Below are positions 29,039-38,071 of a stretch of 42,411 nucleotides of DNA, in pieces. Under the pieces are notes generated by a model, which worked only from the letters and a program-made list of their open reading frames with translations, was not told where the DNA came from and made no database searches. Position 1 is the first letter of the stretch. Each line of letters opens with the position of its first letter. A program made the position numbers and the translations under genes. The stretch is from an uncultured Pseudanabaenaceae cyanobacterium (lineage in GTDB: Bacteria; Cyanobacteriota; Cyanobacteriia; PCC-9006; JAAUQQ01): positions 1 to 42,411 of the forward strand of contig CALECT010000027.1 of the NCBI GenBank assembly GCA_937949725.1, read 5' to 3'.

Positions 29039-29848
29039 ATGGCCAAAACCTTGCCATTAACCACGAACAGTGGGGATTCACCCCAAGCCGTTGAGCATCC
29101 CAAACTGAGCGTCCACGGACTCTCTAAAAGTTTTGTCTATCAAGGCAATCCCCTCACTGTCTTAGATGATGTAGATATAGAGCTAAAGGCGAATGAATTT
29201 ATTTGCTTAGTCGGTGCATCGGGTTGTGGTAAGTCAACTCTCCTCAAAATCATTGCGGGTCTCATGTCTCCCACTACGGGAGAGGTCCGAGTGGAAGGCG
29301 AGGCAGTGGAGGGACCAGGCTCCGATCGCGGTATGGTCTTCCAAAGCTATTCCCTATTCCCTTGGTTAACCGTTGCAAAGAACGTTGAATTTGGTCTGAA
29401 GCTCCAAGGCTTCTCCAAGGCAGAACGTCGGGAGCGTATCGCCTATTATCTCGATGTGGTGGGGCTCAGCCGATTTGCCAATGCCCTCCCCAAGCAGCTG
29501 TCTGGGGGGATGAAACAGCGGGCCGCGATCGCCCGCGCCCTGGCCAATGAGCCCGAAGTCATGCTCATGGATGAGCCCTTTGGTGCGCTGGATGCCCAGA
29601 CCAAAGAACAGCTCCAACAGTTCATGCAAGAAGTGTGGGAACGCACCCACATGACCATCCTCATGGTTACCCACGATGTAGAAGAAGCCATTTTTCTGTC
29701 CCATCGGGTTTACATCATGGATGCCCACCCCGGTCGCATTCGGGAAAACTTACATATTCCCCTGCCTGAGCATCGCGAGTTAGATATCAAAATTATGCCC
29801 CAGTTTCTGGAGCTCAAGCGCTACATCACCAATCAACTCGGACATTAA
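29039..29848 (+). CDS. ABC transporter ATP-binding protein (nitrate/sulfonate/taurine type)
   Basis: This 269-residue ATPase has Walker A GASGCGKST, Q-loop VFQSYSLFPW, signature LSGGMKQR, Walker B VMLMDEPFGALD and switch His (MVTHDVEEA). The extended C-terminus and closeness to SsuB/TauB/NrtD place it in the oxyanion/sulfonate uptake class. I start at the ATG at 29039 (MAKTLPLTTNSG), as the longer TTG-initiated form adds only a polar leader. The permease gene follows after 21 bp. No substrate-binding protein gene is next to it. Confidence 0.92.
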   Translation: MAKTLPLTTNSGDSPQAVEHPKLSVHGLSKSFVYQGNPLTVLDDVDIELKANEFICLVGASGCGKSTLLKIIAGLMSPTTGEVRVEGEAVEGPGSDRGMVFQSYSLFPWLTVAKNVEFGLKLQGFSKAERRERIAYYLDVVGLSRFANALPKQLSGGMKQRAAIARALANEPEVMLMDEPFGALDAQTKEQLQQFMQEVWERTHMTILMVTHDVEEAIFLSHRVYIMDAHPGRIRENLHIPLPEHRELDIKIMPQFLELKRYITNQLGH

Positions 29849-29869
29849 TTCAAGGCCAAGGAAATCGTT

Positions 29870-30787
29870 ATGACGGAGTTTTCATCCAAGGCCCCAGAGC
29901 CCACAACACCTGACGAAGAGCGCTCTCCAAACCAGGGAAACATAGCTGCTCCCATCAATAAACAACCCACCAAGAAGCGCCTTCGTCTGCGCCCCTCAAC
30001 ATTTTGGAGCGTCCGTCGAGGCATTCCTACTTGGCTCAAGATTGTGATGCCCATTATTGGTATCGGCATTCCTCTGATTATCTGGTCAATCCTGAGCTAC
30101 GGCGGCTTCGTCAAAGATATTTTCCTGCCTGCTCCCACCCGAGTGATCTCAACCGGCATCGAACTTTTCACCGAAGATGAACTGATTAAAGACATTTTCG
30201 CGAGTGCATCGCGAGTGCTGGGTGGATTTGCTTTAGCGGGTCTGGTGAGCATTCCCATTGGGTTACTGATGGGAACCTTTGAGAGCATTGCCAGCTTGCT
30301 CAATCCATTTGTCAGCGCAGTGCGCTACATGCCCGTAGCAGCATTTGTGCCTCTCATTGTCATTTGGGCGGGAATTGACGAAACCGCAAAGTACTTAATC
30401 GTTTTCCTAGGCATCGTCCTTTACAACATTGCCATGATTGTCGATGCAGTTAGGGCAATTCCCGATGAGCTTTTAAACGCAGCTTATACTTTAGGCTCCA
30501 ATCGTTTTGTTCTTCTATCCAAGGTCATCTTCCCAGCAGCATTGCCCAGCATTATGAATACAATGCGCGTCAATATCGCTGGCGCTTGGAACTTCTTAAT
30601 TTTGGCAGAGCTGATCGCTGCAGAGCAGGGATTGGGATTTCGGATTATTCGTTCTCAGCGATACTTACAGACTGACAGAGTTCTTTTCTGCATTCTAATC
30701 ATTGGCATTATTGGCTTACTGACAGATTTCCTCCTGAAACAGTTAGGAATGTTTTTAACACCTTGGTATGAACAAGGCGAGAGATGA
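29870..30787 (+). CDS. ABC transporter permease (nitrate/sulfonate/taurine type)
   Basis: This 305-residue membrane protein has an N-terminal cytoplasmic tail of about 60 polar residues, then about six helices. A BPD_transp_1-like EAA region is visible as ELLNAAYTLGSNRFVLLSKVIFPAALPSIM, the coupling loop to the ATPase. It is homologous to SsuC/TauC/NrtB permeases. It is co-transcribed with the ATPase gene. The missing solute-binding protein suggests a remote partner gene, or a transporter working with another binding protein. Substrate unknown. Confidence 0.92.
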   Translation: MTEFSSKAPEPTTPDEERSPNQGNIAAPINKQPTKKRLRLRPSTFWSVRRGIPTWLKIVMPIIGIGIPLIIWSILSYGGFVKDIFLPAPTRVISTGIELFTEDELIKDIFASASRVLGGFALAGLVSIPIGLLMGTFESIASLLNPFVSAVRYMPVAAFVPLIVIWAGIDETAKYLIVFLGIVLYNIAMIVDAVRAIPDELLNAAYTLGSNRFVLLSKVIFPAALPSIMNTMRVNIAGAWNFLILAELIAAEQGLGFRIIRSQRYLQTDRVLFCILIIGIIGLLTDFLLKQLGMFLTPWYEQGER

Positions 30788-30928
30788 CGCAGGCAGCAAA
30801 CGTTTACCAGGAAAGGTCTGCTCGATAAATTGTCTTGATGGCCAAGCAGCCAGAAACCTCCTTACCTTGCTGTTAACAAGCAAAGAAGAAGAGCCACAAG
30901 AGCGATCTAGCGAAGCTACTCCCGTGTT

Positions 30929-33900
30929 TTATGAGTGGCCAGCAACATCCAGCAATTTACAAAACAAATTAACTTGAGTCATTTGCTCCAGGGTGGCACA
31001 ACTGGCAGTTGCAAGGGCTGGGCTGGCAACAACAATGGCCAAACACTGCGCCCGTGACACTGCAACATTAAGCCGATTGCGATTGAGCAAAAACTCGATG
31101 CCTCGCGGTGCATCATCGGTGGTGCTGGCACACATGGAAACGATGACGACGGGTGCTTCCTGGCCCTGGAATTTATCGACGGTGCCGATGCGGGCGTCTT
31201 CGCCAAGGCAATCGCGGAGCTTGCCCACTTGGAGATTGTAGGGGGTGACGACAAGAATGTCGTTGAGGGTGATTTCACCTTGGGTTTCACCGCGATCGCT
31301 CACATACCCCACACCTAAAAGCTGCTCCATCAACTCAGCGATCACATCCACTTCTTCATCACTGGCCTGTCCATTGCCTTGATGAATCACTGGTACTACA
31401 GCAATGCCACTACTGCGAACCACTTCCCAGCCCTGGTCTGTACAGCTAGGGCCGGATAGATAGTCAAAGTCGAGGCGGTTGTAGCTTGTGTCGGGGTGGT
31501 GGGTGAGGCGGCTTTCGTAGATGCCCTCGGAAACGTAGCGGGCGATCGCCGGTTCCATGCGATAGGTCACCCCAAGGAAAATGCCCAGTTCTTCCGGCAC
31601 CGTCGCCTTGCCATCTAGCAGATATCCCAAAGCCGACTCGCCGCTTTCGCCGGGGTGATTGCCCTGGATGGGCTGTTCCAACTGCATGGGGTCACCAATC
31701 AGCACTAGGTTGCGGGCGCAACGGGCGAGGGCAACTAGGTTCGCCAGGGAGACCTGCCCGGCTTCGTCAATGAAAAGGTAATCAAATTGATCTACGGCTT
31801 CTACTCGGCAAAGCTGGAACACTGTTGCGCCGACGAGCTGGAATTCTGGAGGTAGGGCTTCAGCAATTTTCTTTTTGAAGGCAACGCCCGCTTTAGCTTT
31901 AGCCTTTTCGGTGCTGCTGGGGATTTGGGCAATGCCAAATCGACCATCGGTCTCTTCGCTGTAGCCCTGGACTCTGGCCAGCAGGTTGAAGATCACAGCG
32001 TGGCTATTGGCGGAAACAGCGACGGTTTTGCCCTGCTGGAGCAGGCTGAGAATGACCTTGGCGGCAGTGAAGGTTTTGCCACTGCCAGGAGGCCCTTGGA
32101 TGCAGAGACAACTATTGTTGAGGTTTGAGATGACGCGCAGAGTCCCGGTCAGCAGATTCTCGTCTGACGGAACCAGTGGACCATCGCTGTGGCCCAAGAC
32201 CCTAGGATTACGCCGCTCTAGAAAGTCAGCCAGGGCAGGCTGCAATTCGCTGCTGTCTTTCCAGCGCTGCACTGTCTCCAGAATCGCATTGGAAATTTGC
32301 CCCGTGCGAATCTGGGTCATATCCATCAGACTGGTGCGGCTGGGCGGTTCCCAGTTCGGTTCCTCCTCGCGAATCGTCTTTAGCTTCTTATCGCTGATTT
32401 TGATTCGCGCAATTCCTTCCGTTGCATCCACATCTAGGAGTGAGCAGTCTTTCATTGCTTCACTCTGGGTCATCCAGCAGCTCGTGCCGTCTTTCAGCTT
32501 CGTTTCCTGACCCGGCTCAAAGCGATATTCAAAGGCCCAGGATTTCTTGACCTGCTCTGGCATGGCATCAGTACGCTGAAGCCCTGCGAGGCAATCCAGC
32601 TCATCTGCCAAGTCAGCTTCATCCGCTATCAACCAGCTAAACCGCTTCCACCAGAAGGGCTTCGCTTCCCGACGATGGAAGTCCAGCAGGTGACCCAGCA
32701 GACGCTTACCCCCAGGCTCCAGTGCCAGCTTCTCGGTCCAGGGCTGGGGCGTGACTTCTTCTAGCAGTTCCATCGCCAACTGCCCCGCAGGGGTTTGCTC
32801 TACGGCCTGCTGTTCTTCAATCGTTTTGACCGATTCTGTGGCGCAGTAGGTGATTCCAGCTTCGGTCTGGATATCCCGCAACCAATCGGCCAACGCCTTG
32901 GTCGAGTCGCAGTCGTCTTTGTTGTAGTCGTAAATGTCTTTGAGGATCTTGGAGTCATCAATCGACTCGCCCTCATCCGACTGCATCCACTGAAAATATT
33001 GAACGACGGAAGCCTGGGCATTGACCACATCGCCCTCACGCTTTTTCCAATAGAGATGCTCCAGGTTCTTGATGGAGTAGGACGGCTCGCCCACGCAGAG
33101 CCCTTGGCGCACCACTTGATAGAGATCGACAAAGACGTTACCCCGCAACAGATTATCCACCTGTTCTTCGCGAGTGCCGTAGCGGCCCATGAGCCGCTTT
33201 AGGGCAGTGGTTTCGTAGGGAGCGTAGTGGTAGACGTGCATCTTCGGATCTGCCAGCCAGCGATCGTAGGTCCAGTCGATGAAGTCTTCGAAGGCTTGCT
33301 TTTCCTGGGCTGGGTTATGGGCCCACCAGTCCTTGAATTCCAGCTCGCCAGCCTCTTCGTAGGTTGCACCAAAGAGGTATTCCAGTCCCGCTCCCCCCTC
33401 GGCCAGGGGATAGCCTTCCATATCGAAGAAGACATCGAGTTCGCTGGCGGGGGGGAGGAGGGTTAGGCCGTAGCGATCGCGATCTTCCGGCTTAGGCAAT
33501 AGCTCATACAGCGGCTTCTCCTTGTCCTCGCTCTCCCGCTGTAGTTTTGCCTGCAACCGCAACCGCTCAAAGATCTCTCGGTTAAGCTTCGTCACCTTTA
33601 TCCCAGGCTCTGCGGCTGCCAGCTGAGCCACGGTGCTGATGCCCGCAGCCTCTAGTCGCTGAATTTGCTTGACGGAGATATTGGCAACCTGGCTGAGATG
33701 ATCGGCTGCATCCAGAATCTGCTCCGCCGCCGTTTGCCAATCGCCATGGTCACCCGCCATGGGCACCGGCTTCTGTTGGCGATCAAACTCTTTCATTGAG
33801 GTGAGGAACGATCTCCTCACTTGTCGATAGTAATGAAAGTAATCCTCCGTGCGAAAAGCCTTACGCTCCCCCGTCCCCAGCACTAGCTCAAACGAGCCGG

Positions 33901-34381
33901 GCCGCAATCCCTGCACCTGCTCCAGCAAGTCACAGTAGGCACAGAGCTGAATCACAAAATAGGGCTTGGGGTTCAGGGCCAGCTTGCATTCCACAGGGAT
34001 ATAGCTCCAGTCCCCCAGTTGTGACGGCACCTCTACGCGACGCATCAGGTCTGCATAGCCAATCCAATCGCCGTAACGCAGAGCTGCCTGGTAAATCCAA
34101 GGCTTTCCCTCAACCATCGCAGCCCCAGTCGCTTCAAAGGCTCCGCGATTCTCCACTTGGAAAATCTGTTCGCCGTCATCCAGGAGCTTTTGCAGATAGC
34201 GCTGCTCATGGTCATTTCCCAGCTGCGTCAGCACCGCCATCATTTCATCGGGCTTGGCTTTCGCCGGGACTTGCTCAGGCTGTTCTAGGGAAGCCCGCTC
34301 CATCCAGGTAGCGAAGTCACTTTGGAGGAATTGGAGGAGGTCTTTTGGGGAAAAGAGGAGGCGATCGCCTTGCTTTTGCAT
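30929..34381 (-). CDS. RecB-like nuclease / RNase H-like / SF1 helicase fusion (TM0106-type)
   Basis: This 1,150-residue fusion has three parts. Residues 1-200 carry a PD-(D/E)XK nuclease motif: D111 (GYAD), E131-x-K133 (VECKL) and QxxxY (145-149). Residues 225-285 look like a helix-hairpin-helix. Residues 310-505 form a DEDD/RNase H-like exonuclease domain (YprB type) with D320-x-E322 (FFDMEG) and the DYNKDDC motif at 489-491. The C-terminal half is an SF1 (UPF1/DNA2-like) helicase with Walker A GPPGSGKT (about 761-768), DEAG at about 868, and motifs TVDKFQGQEAPVV and LNRNRLNVAVSRAQ. The combination suggests nucleic-acid processing, repair or defence. It is followed on its strand by no other gene and preceded by a SelW-like gene. 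Function unproven. Confidence 0.87.
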   Translation of the reverse strand: MQKQGDRLLFSPKDLLQFLQSDFATWMERASLEQPEQVPAKAKPDEMMAVLTQLGNDHEQRYLQKLLDDGEQIFQVENRGAFEATGAAMVEGKPWIYQAALRYGDWIGYADLMRRVEVPSQLGDWSYIPVECKLALNPKPYFVIQLCAYCDLLEQVQGLRPGSFELVLGTGERKAFRTEDYFHYYRQVRRSFLTSMKEFDRQQKPVPMAGDHGDWQTAAEQILDAADHLSQVANISVKQIQRLEAAGISTVAQLAAAEPGIKVTKLNREIFERLRLQAKLQRESEDKEKPLYELLPKPEDRDRYGLTLLPPASELDVFFDMEGYPLAEGGAGLEYLFGATYEEAGELEFKDWWAHNPAQEKQAFEDFIDWTYDRWLADPKMHVYHYAPYETTALKRLMGRYGTREEQVDNLLRGNVFVDLYQVVRQGLCVGEPSYSIKNLEHLYWKKREGDVVNAQASVVQYFQWMQSDEGESIDDSKILKDIYDYNKDDCDSTKALADWLRDIQTEAGITYCATESVKTIEEQQAVEQTPAGQLAMELLEEVTPQPWTEKLALEPGGKRLLGHLLDFHRREAKPFWWKRFSWLIADEADLADELDCLAGLQRTDAMPEQVKKSWAFEYRFEPGQETKLKDGTSCWMTQSEAMKDCSLLDVDATEGIARIKISDKKLKTIREEEPNWEPPSRTSLMDMTQIRTGQISNAILETVQRWKDSSELQPALADFLERRNPRVLGHSDGPLVPSDENLLTGTLRVISNLNNSCLCIQGPPGSGKTFTAAKVILSLLQQGKTVAVSANSHAVIFNLLARVQGYSEETDGRFGIAQIPSSTEKAKAKAGVAFKKKIAEALPPEFQLVGATVFQLCRVEAVDQFDYLFIDEAGQVSLANLVALARCARNLVLIGDPMQLEQPIQGNHPGESGESALGYLLDGKATVPEELGIFLGVTYRMEPAIARYVSEGIYESRLTHHPDTSYNRLDFDYLSGPSCTDQGWEVVRSSGIAVVPVIHQGNGQASDEEVDVIAELMEQLLGVGYVSDRGETQGEITLNDILVVTPYNLQVGKLRDCLGEDARIGTVDKFQGQEAPVVIVSMCASTTDDAPRGIEFLLNRNRLNVAVSRAQCLAIVVASPALATASCATLEQMTQVNLFCKLLDVAGHS

Positions 34382-34485
34382 GGAGTGCTGTCAAGACAGG
34401 GAGGTCTTTATTGTCCCACGGAAGAAAGGTTCAGCATTAAGCCAAAACACCGGGGGGCTGTTAATAGTTACTGACAAAGCGACGA

Positions 34486-34764
34486 CTAGGCCTTGTTCAC
34501 GTCGGAGTGGCCGAGGTCGCGGCCTTGGGCAATGACGTCGCGCACGCGGGATTTGAGGACTTTGATTTCGGGGAAGCCGCCGTCATCAACGCGGGACCAG
34601 ACGCGTTGGTCGTTGGCCCAGACTTCGAAGATACCGCTGTTGCCGGGTTTGAGGGTGAGTTCGTCGAGTTCTTGTTCGAAGGTAGAGAGCAGTTCCTGGG
34701 CCATCCAGGCGGAGCGCAGGAGCCATTTGCAACCCGTGCAATAGCGAATGGTGACTTTGTTCAT
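34486..34764 (-). CDS. SelT/SelW/SelH-family (Rdx) thioredoxin-like protein
   Basis: This 92-residue protein starts MNKVTIRYCTGCKW. C9-x-x-C12 is the redox motif of the Rdx family, with Cys replacing the selenocysteine of animal SelW. The remainder (ELTLKPGNSGIFEV, FPEIKVLKSRVRDVI) matches the family's length and fold. A glutathione- or thioredoxin-linked redox role is likely but the partner is unknown. It sits between the nuclease-helicase and the HepT/MntA pair with no clear operon link. Confidence 0.87.
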   Translation of the reverse strand: MNKVTIRYCTGCKWLLRSAWMAQELLSTFEQELDELTLKPGNSGIFEVWANDQRVWSRVDDGGFPEIKVLKSRVRDVIAQGRDLGHSDVNKA

Positions 34765-34794
34765 TAGTAAGGGGTAATGGAATTTAAAAACAGG

Positions 34795-35151
34795 TCAAAC
34801 GTCTGATTCAGACAAGAGTTCCTGCAAGGGCCCAATTAATCTCGGCAAGTTACTGCGCGACGTATCCCAAATAATCTCAGGGTCCACTCGAAAGTATTCA
34901 TGGGCAACGACATTTCGCATATCGGCCATCAGCCGCCAGGGAATATCAGGGGCCTTCACTCTAATCTCCTGCGGAATACTGACGGCAGCTTCTCCAATGA
35001 CAACAAAGTCGTAGAGCACTGCCTTCACCAACAGCGAGTTCGCCTCAAACTCTGAGAACGTCTTGCCATTAGTAACTGCTTGAATGCTAGCAATCGCCTT
35101 CAAAATGTCTTGAATGCGCAGGGGCCAAGCTCTAGAAGACACGAACAGCAT
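34795..35151 (-). CDS. hepT: HepT-like toxin (HEPN, DUF86)
   Basis: This 118-residue helical protein has the HEPN ribonuclease/AMP-acceptor motif R79-x4-H84-x-Y86 (RNVVAHEY), preceded by helical ILKAIASI. In type VII systems such as the MntA/HepT pair of Shewanella, the antitoxin AMPylates the toxin's tyrosine to silence it; all needed residues are present. Its start overlaps the antitoxin stop by 20 bp, so the pair is translationally linked. Whether it acts as a toxin here is untested. Confidence 0.9.
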   Translation of the reverse strand: MLFVSSRAWPLRIQDILKAIASIQAVTNGKTFSEFEANSLLVKAVLYDFVVIGEAAVSIPQEIRVKAPDIPWRLMADMRNVVAHEYFRVDPEIIWDTSRSNLPRLIGPLQELLSESDV

Positions 35152-35446
35152 CCTCTAATACAGGTTCACGCAAATGCGATCGCAAGGCTTTCACAGTGCC
35201 AATATCCACAGAGCAGTCTAATAAGGCTTCTAAATAGTGCTGCACTTCAAACAAACCAAACAGGCCCACCGGCTTCGAGAACTCCACCAGAAAATCAACA
35301 TCACTATCTGGCCCCGCCTGATTGCGAGCAACGGAGCCAAATAGCTCCAACGATTTGACGCCCAGCTCTTGAAGCTGCTGCTGATGAGCCTGAACGATCG
35401 CCAACACTTGCTGTCGTTCCATAGAAAACCTAAGCTTTCCAACCAT
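35132..35446 (-). CDS. mntA: MntA-like antitoxin, minimal nucleotidyltransferase
   Basis: This 104-residue minimal nucleotidyltransferase has the GS-x10-D-x-D motif at G37/S38 and D49/D51 (LFGSVARNQAGPDSDVDF). It precedes hepT on the same strand in the usual antitoxin-first order. The start may be the ATG at 35446 or the internal one at 35422 (MERQQVLAI), which is where most homologues begin. Expected role: transfer of AMP to HepT. Confidence 0.9.
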   Translation of the reverse strand: MVGKLRFSMERQQVLAIVQAHQQQLQELGVKSLELFGSVARNQAGPDSDVDFLVEFSKPVGLFGLFEVQHYLEALLDCSVDIGTVKALRSHLREPVLEDAVRVF

Positions 35447-35476
35447 TCCACTACTGCAATTTTAACCCACACCTCC

Positions 35477-37279
35477 TTAACTCGATATCGCTCGCCAACG
35501 ATTCAACGCCGCCGCCAAATCCTGCCGCCGAGGCATCGCCAGATTGCCCTGCAAAAAGGTAGTCAACTCATCCAAGCCTCCCTGCTCCAGCCTCGTCTCA
35601 ATTCCATCCAACACCTCCGCCACCGTCAACCTGGCATCCAATCCCTCGCCATAAAGCTGAACTAGCGCCGCCGCGATCGCCCTCACTTGTCCTTCCTCAA
35701 CCAACTGCGCCACCCCTGCCAAATCAATCTCCTCCCGGTCAATCGAAATCGCATCCAGCCCCCGCACCTTCGACTTCACCCGCCGCTCCCCATCATCACG
35801 GCCTCGCCCTCTCTGATGGCCTCGCCCCCGACCATACCGCTGCCCTCGACCTCTACCAGACTCCCGACGCTGCTCCTTGAGTTGCAAGCTCAACCGCCGT
35901 GCCGTTACCTCACCAAACCCCTCGCCCCCTTCCGCAATCCGCTCCGTCGCAAACTCCGCCGCAATTTGCTTTGCCTGCGCCGTCACATCCCTTGGCAAAA
36001 ACTGCTCCATGGCAATCACCGTATCCGCCGCCTCAAAGTAATCCCCACTCCCCCCCATCACCAGAATCGTCGAAACGCCCCGTTCCTCATACAACTGCCG
36101 CACCTTATCCACAAAGGGCGTAATCGGCTCGCGGTCCTTGGCGATTAGGGCCTGCATCCGGCGATCGCGAATCATAAAATTCGTCGCCGAGGTATCCTCA
36201 TCCATCAGCAACGACCCCGCCCCCGCTTCCAGCGCTTCCACAATGCTCGCCGCCTGGGAGGTACTGCCACTGGCATTTGGCGTCGAGAATTTTTCTGTCG
36301 ATTGGCCCAGGGGCAAATGGTTGATAAACGGCGACAGGTTCACCCCTGCCACGCTGCGGCCATCCTCCGCCCGCACCTTTACCGCGCTGGGGTCCGTCAC
36401 CGCCAGCTCCCGACCATCCCCTGGAATATGGTCATAGACGCCCTGCTCGATTGCCTGCAACAGCGTCGATTTCCCGTGATAGCCTCCCCCCACAATCAAC
36501 GTCACGCCCTGGGGAATGCCCAGCCCCGCAATCTTTCCACCATTGGGACAGTCAAAGCTCACCCGCAAGGAATCTGGTGAGGAGAAGGCGATCGCATCCT
36601 CCAGCGGACGCTCATCCACGCCGCTACGTCGAGCTAGCACTGAGCCATCAGGAACAAAGGCCACCAAGCTCTGCCTAGAAAGTTGGTTCCGCAACCAGAT
36701 GCTATCTTCTACGGTTTTGACATGCTGGAGAACAGCCTCGGCATCTAGAGCTGAATATTGGAGTGATCGCGCCACAATCTCCGGCAAATCCTCACACAGC
36801 ATCGCCGCCGCCTGTCGCCCCAACACCCGCCGCCCCTGGGCAGGCAAACCCACCGTAAACCGCGCCTCCAAAGGCCCCGCCGCCGCCAAGCCCCCATGCC
36901 AAATCACCGCCGTCCGCTGCAACACCGCCTGACTGGGCCGCGCCATCTCTATCCGCCCGCTCCCCCCAGAGCCCCGGCTCTGACCAAACTGCCGCGCTAC
37001 CTGACCAAACTGCCGCGTCAAAAAATCCGTCAGCCCCAAAATGCGACTCTCACTCGCAGAAAGTTCGCCTGGCAACTGCGCATAATCCGCTTCAACTAAA
37101 ACCCGGCAATGGCTCGGTGCCGCAAAGGGGTCACCCTGCACCTTATCAATGCACAACGTCCAGCCATCGGCCTGGTAATCCCCACGAATAGACTTATAAG
37201 CCCCATAGCTCTGACCGTCCAAACCCAGCAGGATGTCGTACAGCTCATCCAATGTCCTGCCCTGCCGATTCTCCACCAC
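35477..37279 (-). CDS. ABC-class P-loop ATPase (PF09818 type) with Arg/Gly-rich insert
   Basis: This 600-residue protein belongs to the predicted ABC-class ATPases. An N-terminal part has GDPFAAPSHCRVLV (49-62). Walker A is GGGYHGKST at 264-272, the signature-like NASGSTSQAASIVEAL at about 335-350, and Walker B LLMDEDTSATNFMIRD at about 357-372. Residues 471-500 form an Arg/Gly-rich stretch (GRGRGQRYGRGRGHQRGRGR), which suggests RNA or nucleic-acid contact, then a helical C-terminus. Translation starts at a GTG at 37279. The family's cellular role is unknown. It lies 30 bp before mntA on the same strand and could be co-transcribed. Confidence 0.85.
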   Translation of the reverse strand: MVENRQGRTLDELYDILLGLDGQSYGAYKSIRGDYQADGWTLCIDKVQGDPFAAPSHCRVLVEADYAQLPGELSASESRILGLTDFLTRQFGQVARQFGQSRGSGGSGRIEMARPSQAVLQRTAVIWHGGLAAAGPLEARFTVGLPAQGRRVLGRQAAAMLCEDLPEIVARSLQYSALDAEAVLQHVKTVEDSIWLRNQLSRQSLVAFVPDGSVLARRSGVDERPLEDAIAFSSPDSLRVSFDCPNGGKIAGLGIPQGVTLIVGGGYHGKSTLLQAIEQGVYDHIPGDGRELAVTDPSAVKVRAEDGRSVAGVNLSPFINHLPLGQSTEKFSTPNASGSTSQAASIVEALEAGAGSLLMDEDTSATNFMIRDRRMQALIAKDREPITPFVDKVRQLYEERGVSTILVMGGSGDYFEAADTVIAMEQFLPRDVTAQAKQIAAEFATERIAEGGEGFGEVTARRLSLQLKEQRRESGRGRGQRYGRGRGHQRGRGRDDGERRVKSKVRGLDAISIDREEIDLAGVAQLVEEGQVRAIAAALVQLYGEGLDARLTVAEVLDGIETRLEQGGLDELTTFLQGNLAMPRRQDLAAALNRWRAISS

Positions 37280-37347
37280 AAGTCTCCCCGCCTTTACAAC
37301 TCACCTAGAGTTCAATTGCCCGGTCAAACACTCTCAGTCCAGCCGTC

Positions 37348-37944
37348 TCAATCCAACAACCAAGGCAAATCGTGATAGACCCAAGCCCAGTGCAACATTG
37401 CTCCAGACAGCAACCCTAAAACCGAGAAAGCAGATAGAAAGAAGAATGGAGACCAGTGGCTTAGTTTCGCCAACTGGAAGTCAAACCTGGCCAGGGCGAT
37501 CGCACTCAACAACAACATGCTCTTCGCCAAAAACTCCATATGCACCAACAACAAAATGGAAAAACTCGTCAACATAATGACGGTAAAGAACATTTTGGTA
37601 TCCGACTCAAACGCTTGATTAAGCCAGCGTCGAATCCCCAAGAAAGGCTCTGTAAAAGCAGCAATTGTGACGATAGTAAGGAGAACTGCTCCAGGCCAGA
37701 AGAACTGAGGCCAAGCTGCCAATAGACCGAATGACTCAGTCCAAGCCTCCTGATATAAAGCCCAATTCCAGCCCACCACCAAATAAGCCGTAAACAACAG
37801 CAACAACGAAACTGGAATTAAACGATAGGGCTTAGGAAAAGATGACACAGAGAAAGGTCGTAACAACCGAAAATTAGCCAGTCTAAAGCTTGATCGAAAT
37901 CGCCTCAACCGGGCAAGTGGGAATGCACTGCTCACAAACCACAT
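37348..37944 (-). CDS. Conserved membrane protein, function unknown
   Basis: This 198-residue protein has about four to five hydrophobic helices (IPVSLLLLFTAYLVVGW, AVLLTIVTIAAF, FFTVIMLTSFSILLLVH, AKSMLLLSAIALA, FFFLSAFSVLGLLSGAML). The first 32 residues overlap the end of the ferredoxin-like ORF (37883) and are basic, unlike the rest. A GTG at 37848 gives a 166-residue protein that fits the helices better, and may be the real start. No catalytic motif is visible. It lies downstream of the ferredoxin remnant on the same strand. Confidence 0.6.
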   Translation of the reverse strand: MWFVSSAFPLARLRRFRSSFRLANFRLLRPFSVSSFPKPYRLIPVSLLLLFTAYLVVGWNWALYQEAWTESFGLLAAWPQFFWPGAVLLTIVTIAAFTEPFLGIRRWLNQAFESDTKMFFTVIMLTSFSILLLVHMEFLAKSMLLLSAIALARFDFQLAKLSHWSPFFFLSAFSVLGLLSGAMLHWAWVYHDLPWLLD

Positions 37945-38071
37945 AACGCGATCGCGTAAAACTCAGCTTAGCGGTCTCCGGGTCCAGCTTCAGCGCCTCC
38001 GTCGGCCAAACGCCCGTGCAAAGGCCGCAATGGACGCATAAATCCCTATCCCCAAAGATTTCCTGACTCAA
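37883..38071 (-). pseudogene. Remnant of an NIL-type 2[4Fe-4S] ferredoxin
   Basis: This 62-residue ORF matches the C-terminal ferredoxin half of cyanobacterial NIL-ferredoxins (CVHCGLCTGVWPTEAL; LSFTRSRYVVCEQCIPTCPVEAI). Intact relatives have CPTEAL and RCxVCEQC. Here the 4th Cys of motif I is Trp (TGG) and the 1st Cys of motif II is Tyr (TAT), each one base from a Cys codon. The NIL half is absent, and an in-frame TAG lies immediately before the only start, a TTG. Both lost cysteines ligate the same cluster (cluster II), so a single-cluster ferredoxin is an alternative to decay. Confidence 0.65.

Noticed and set aside
32795..33466. Plus-strand ORFs opposite the nuclease-helicase
   Set aside because: Antisense to well-supported nuclease and exonuclease motifs on the minus strand.
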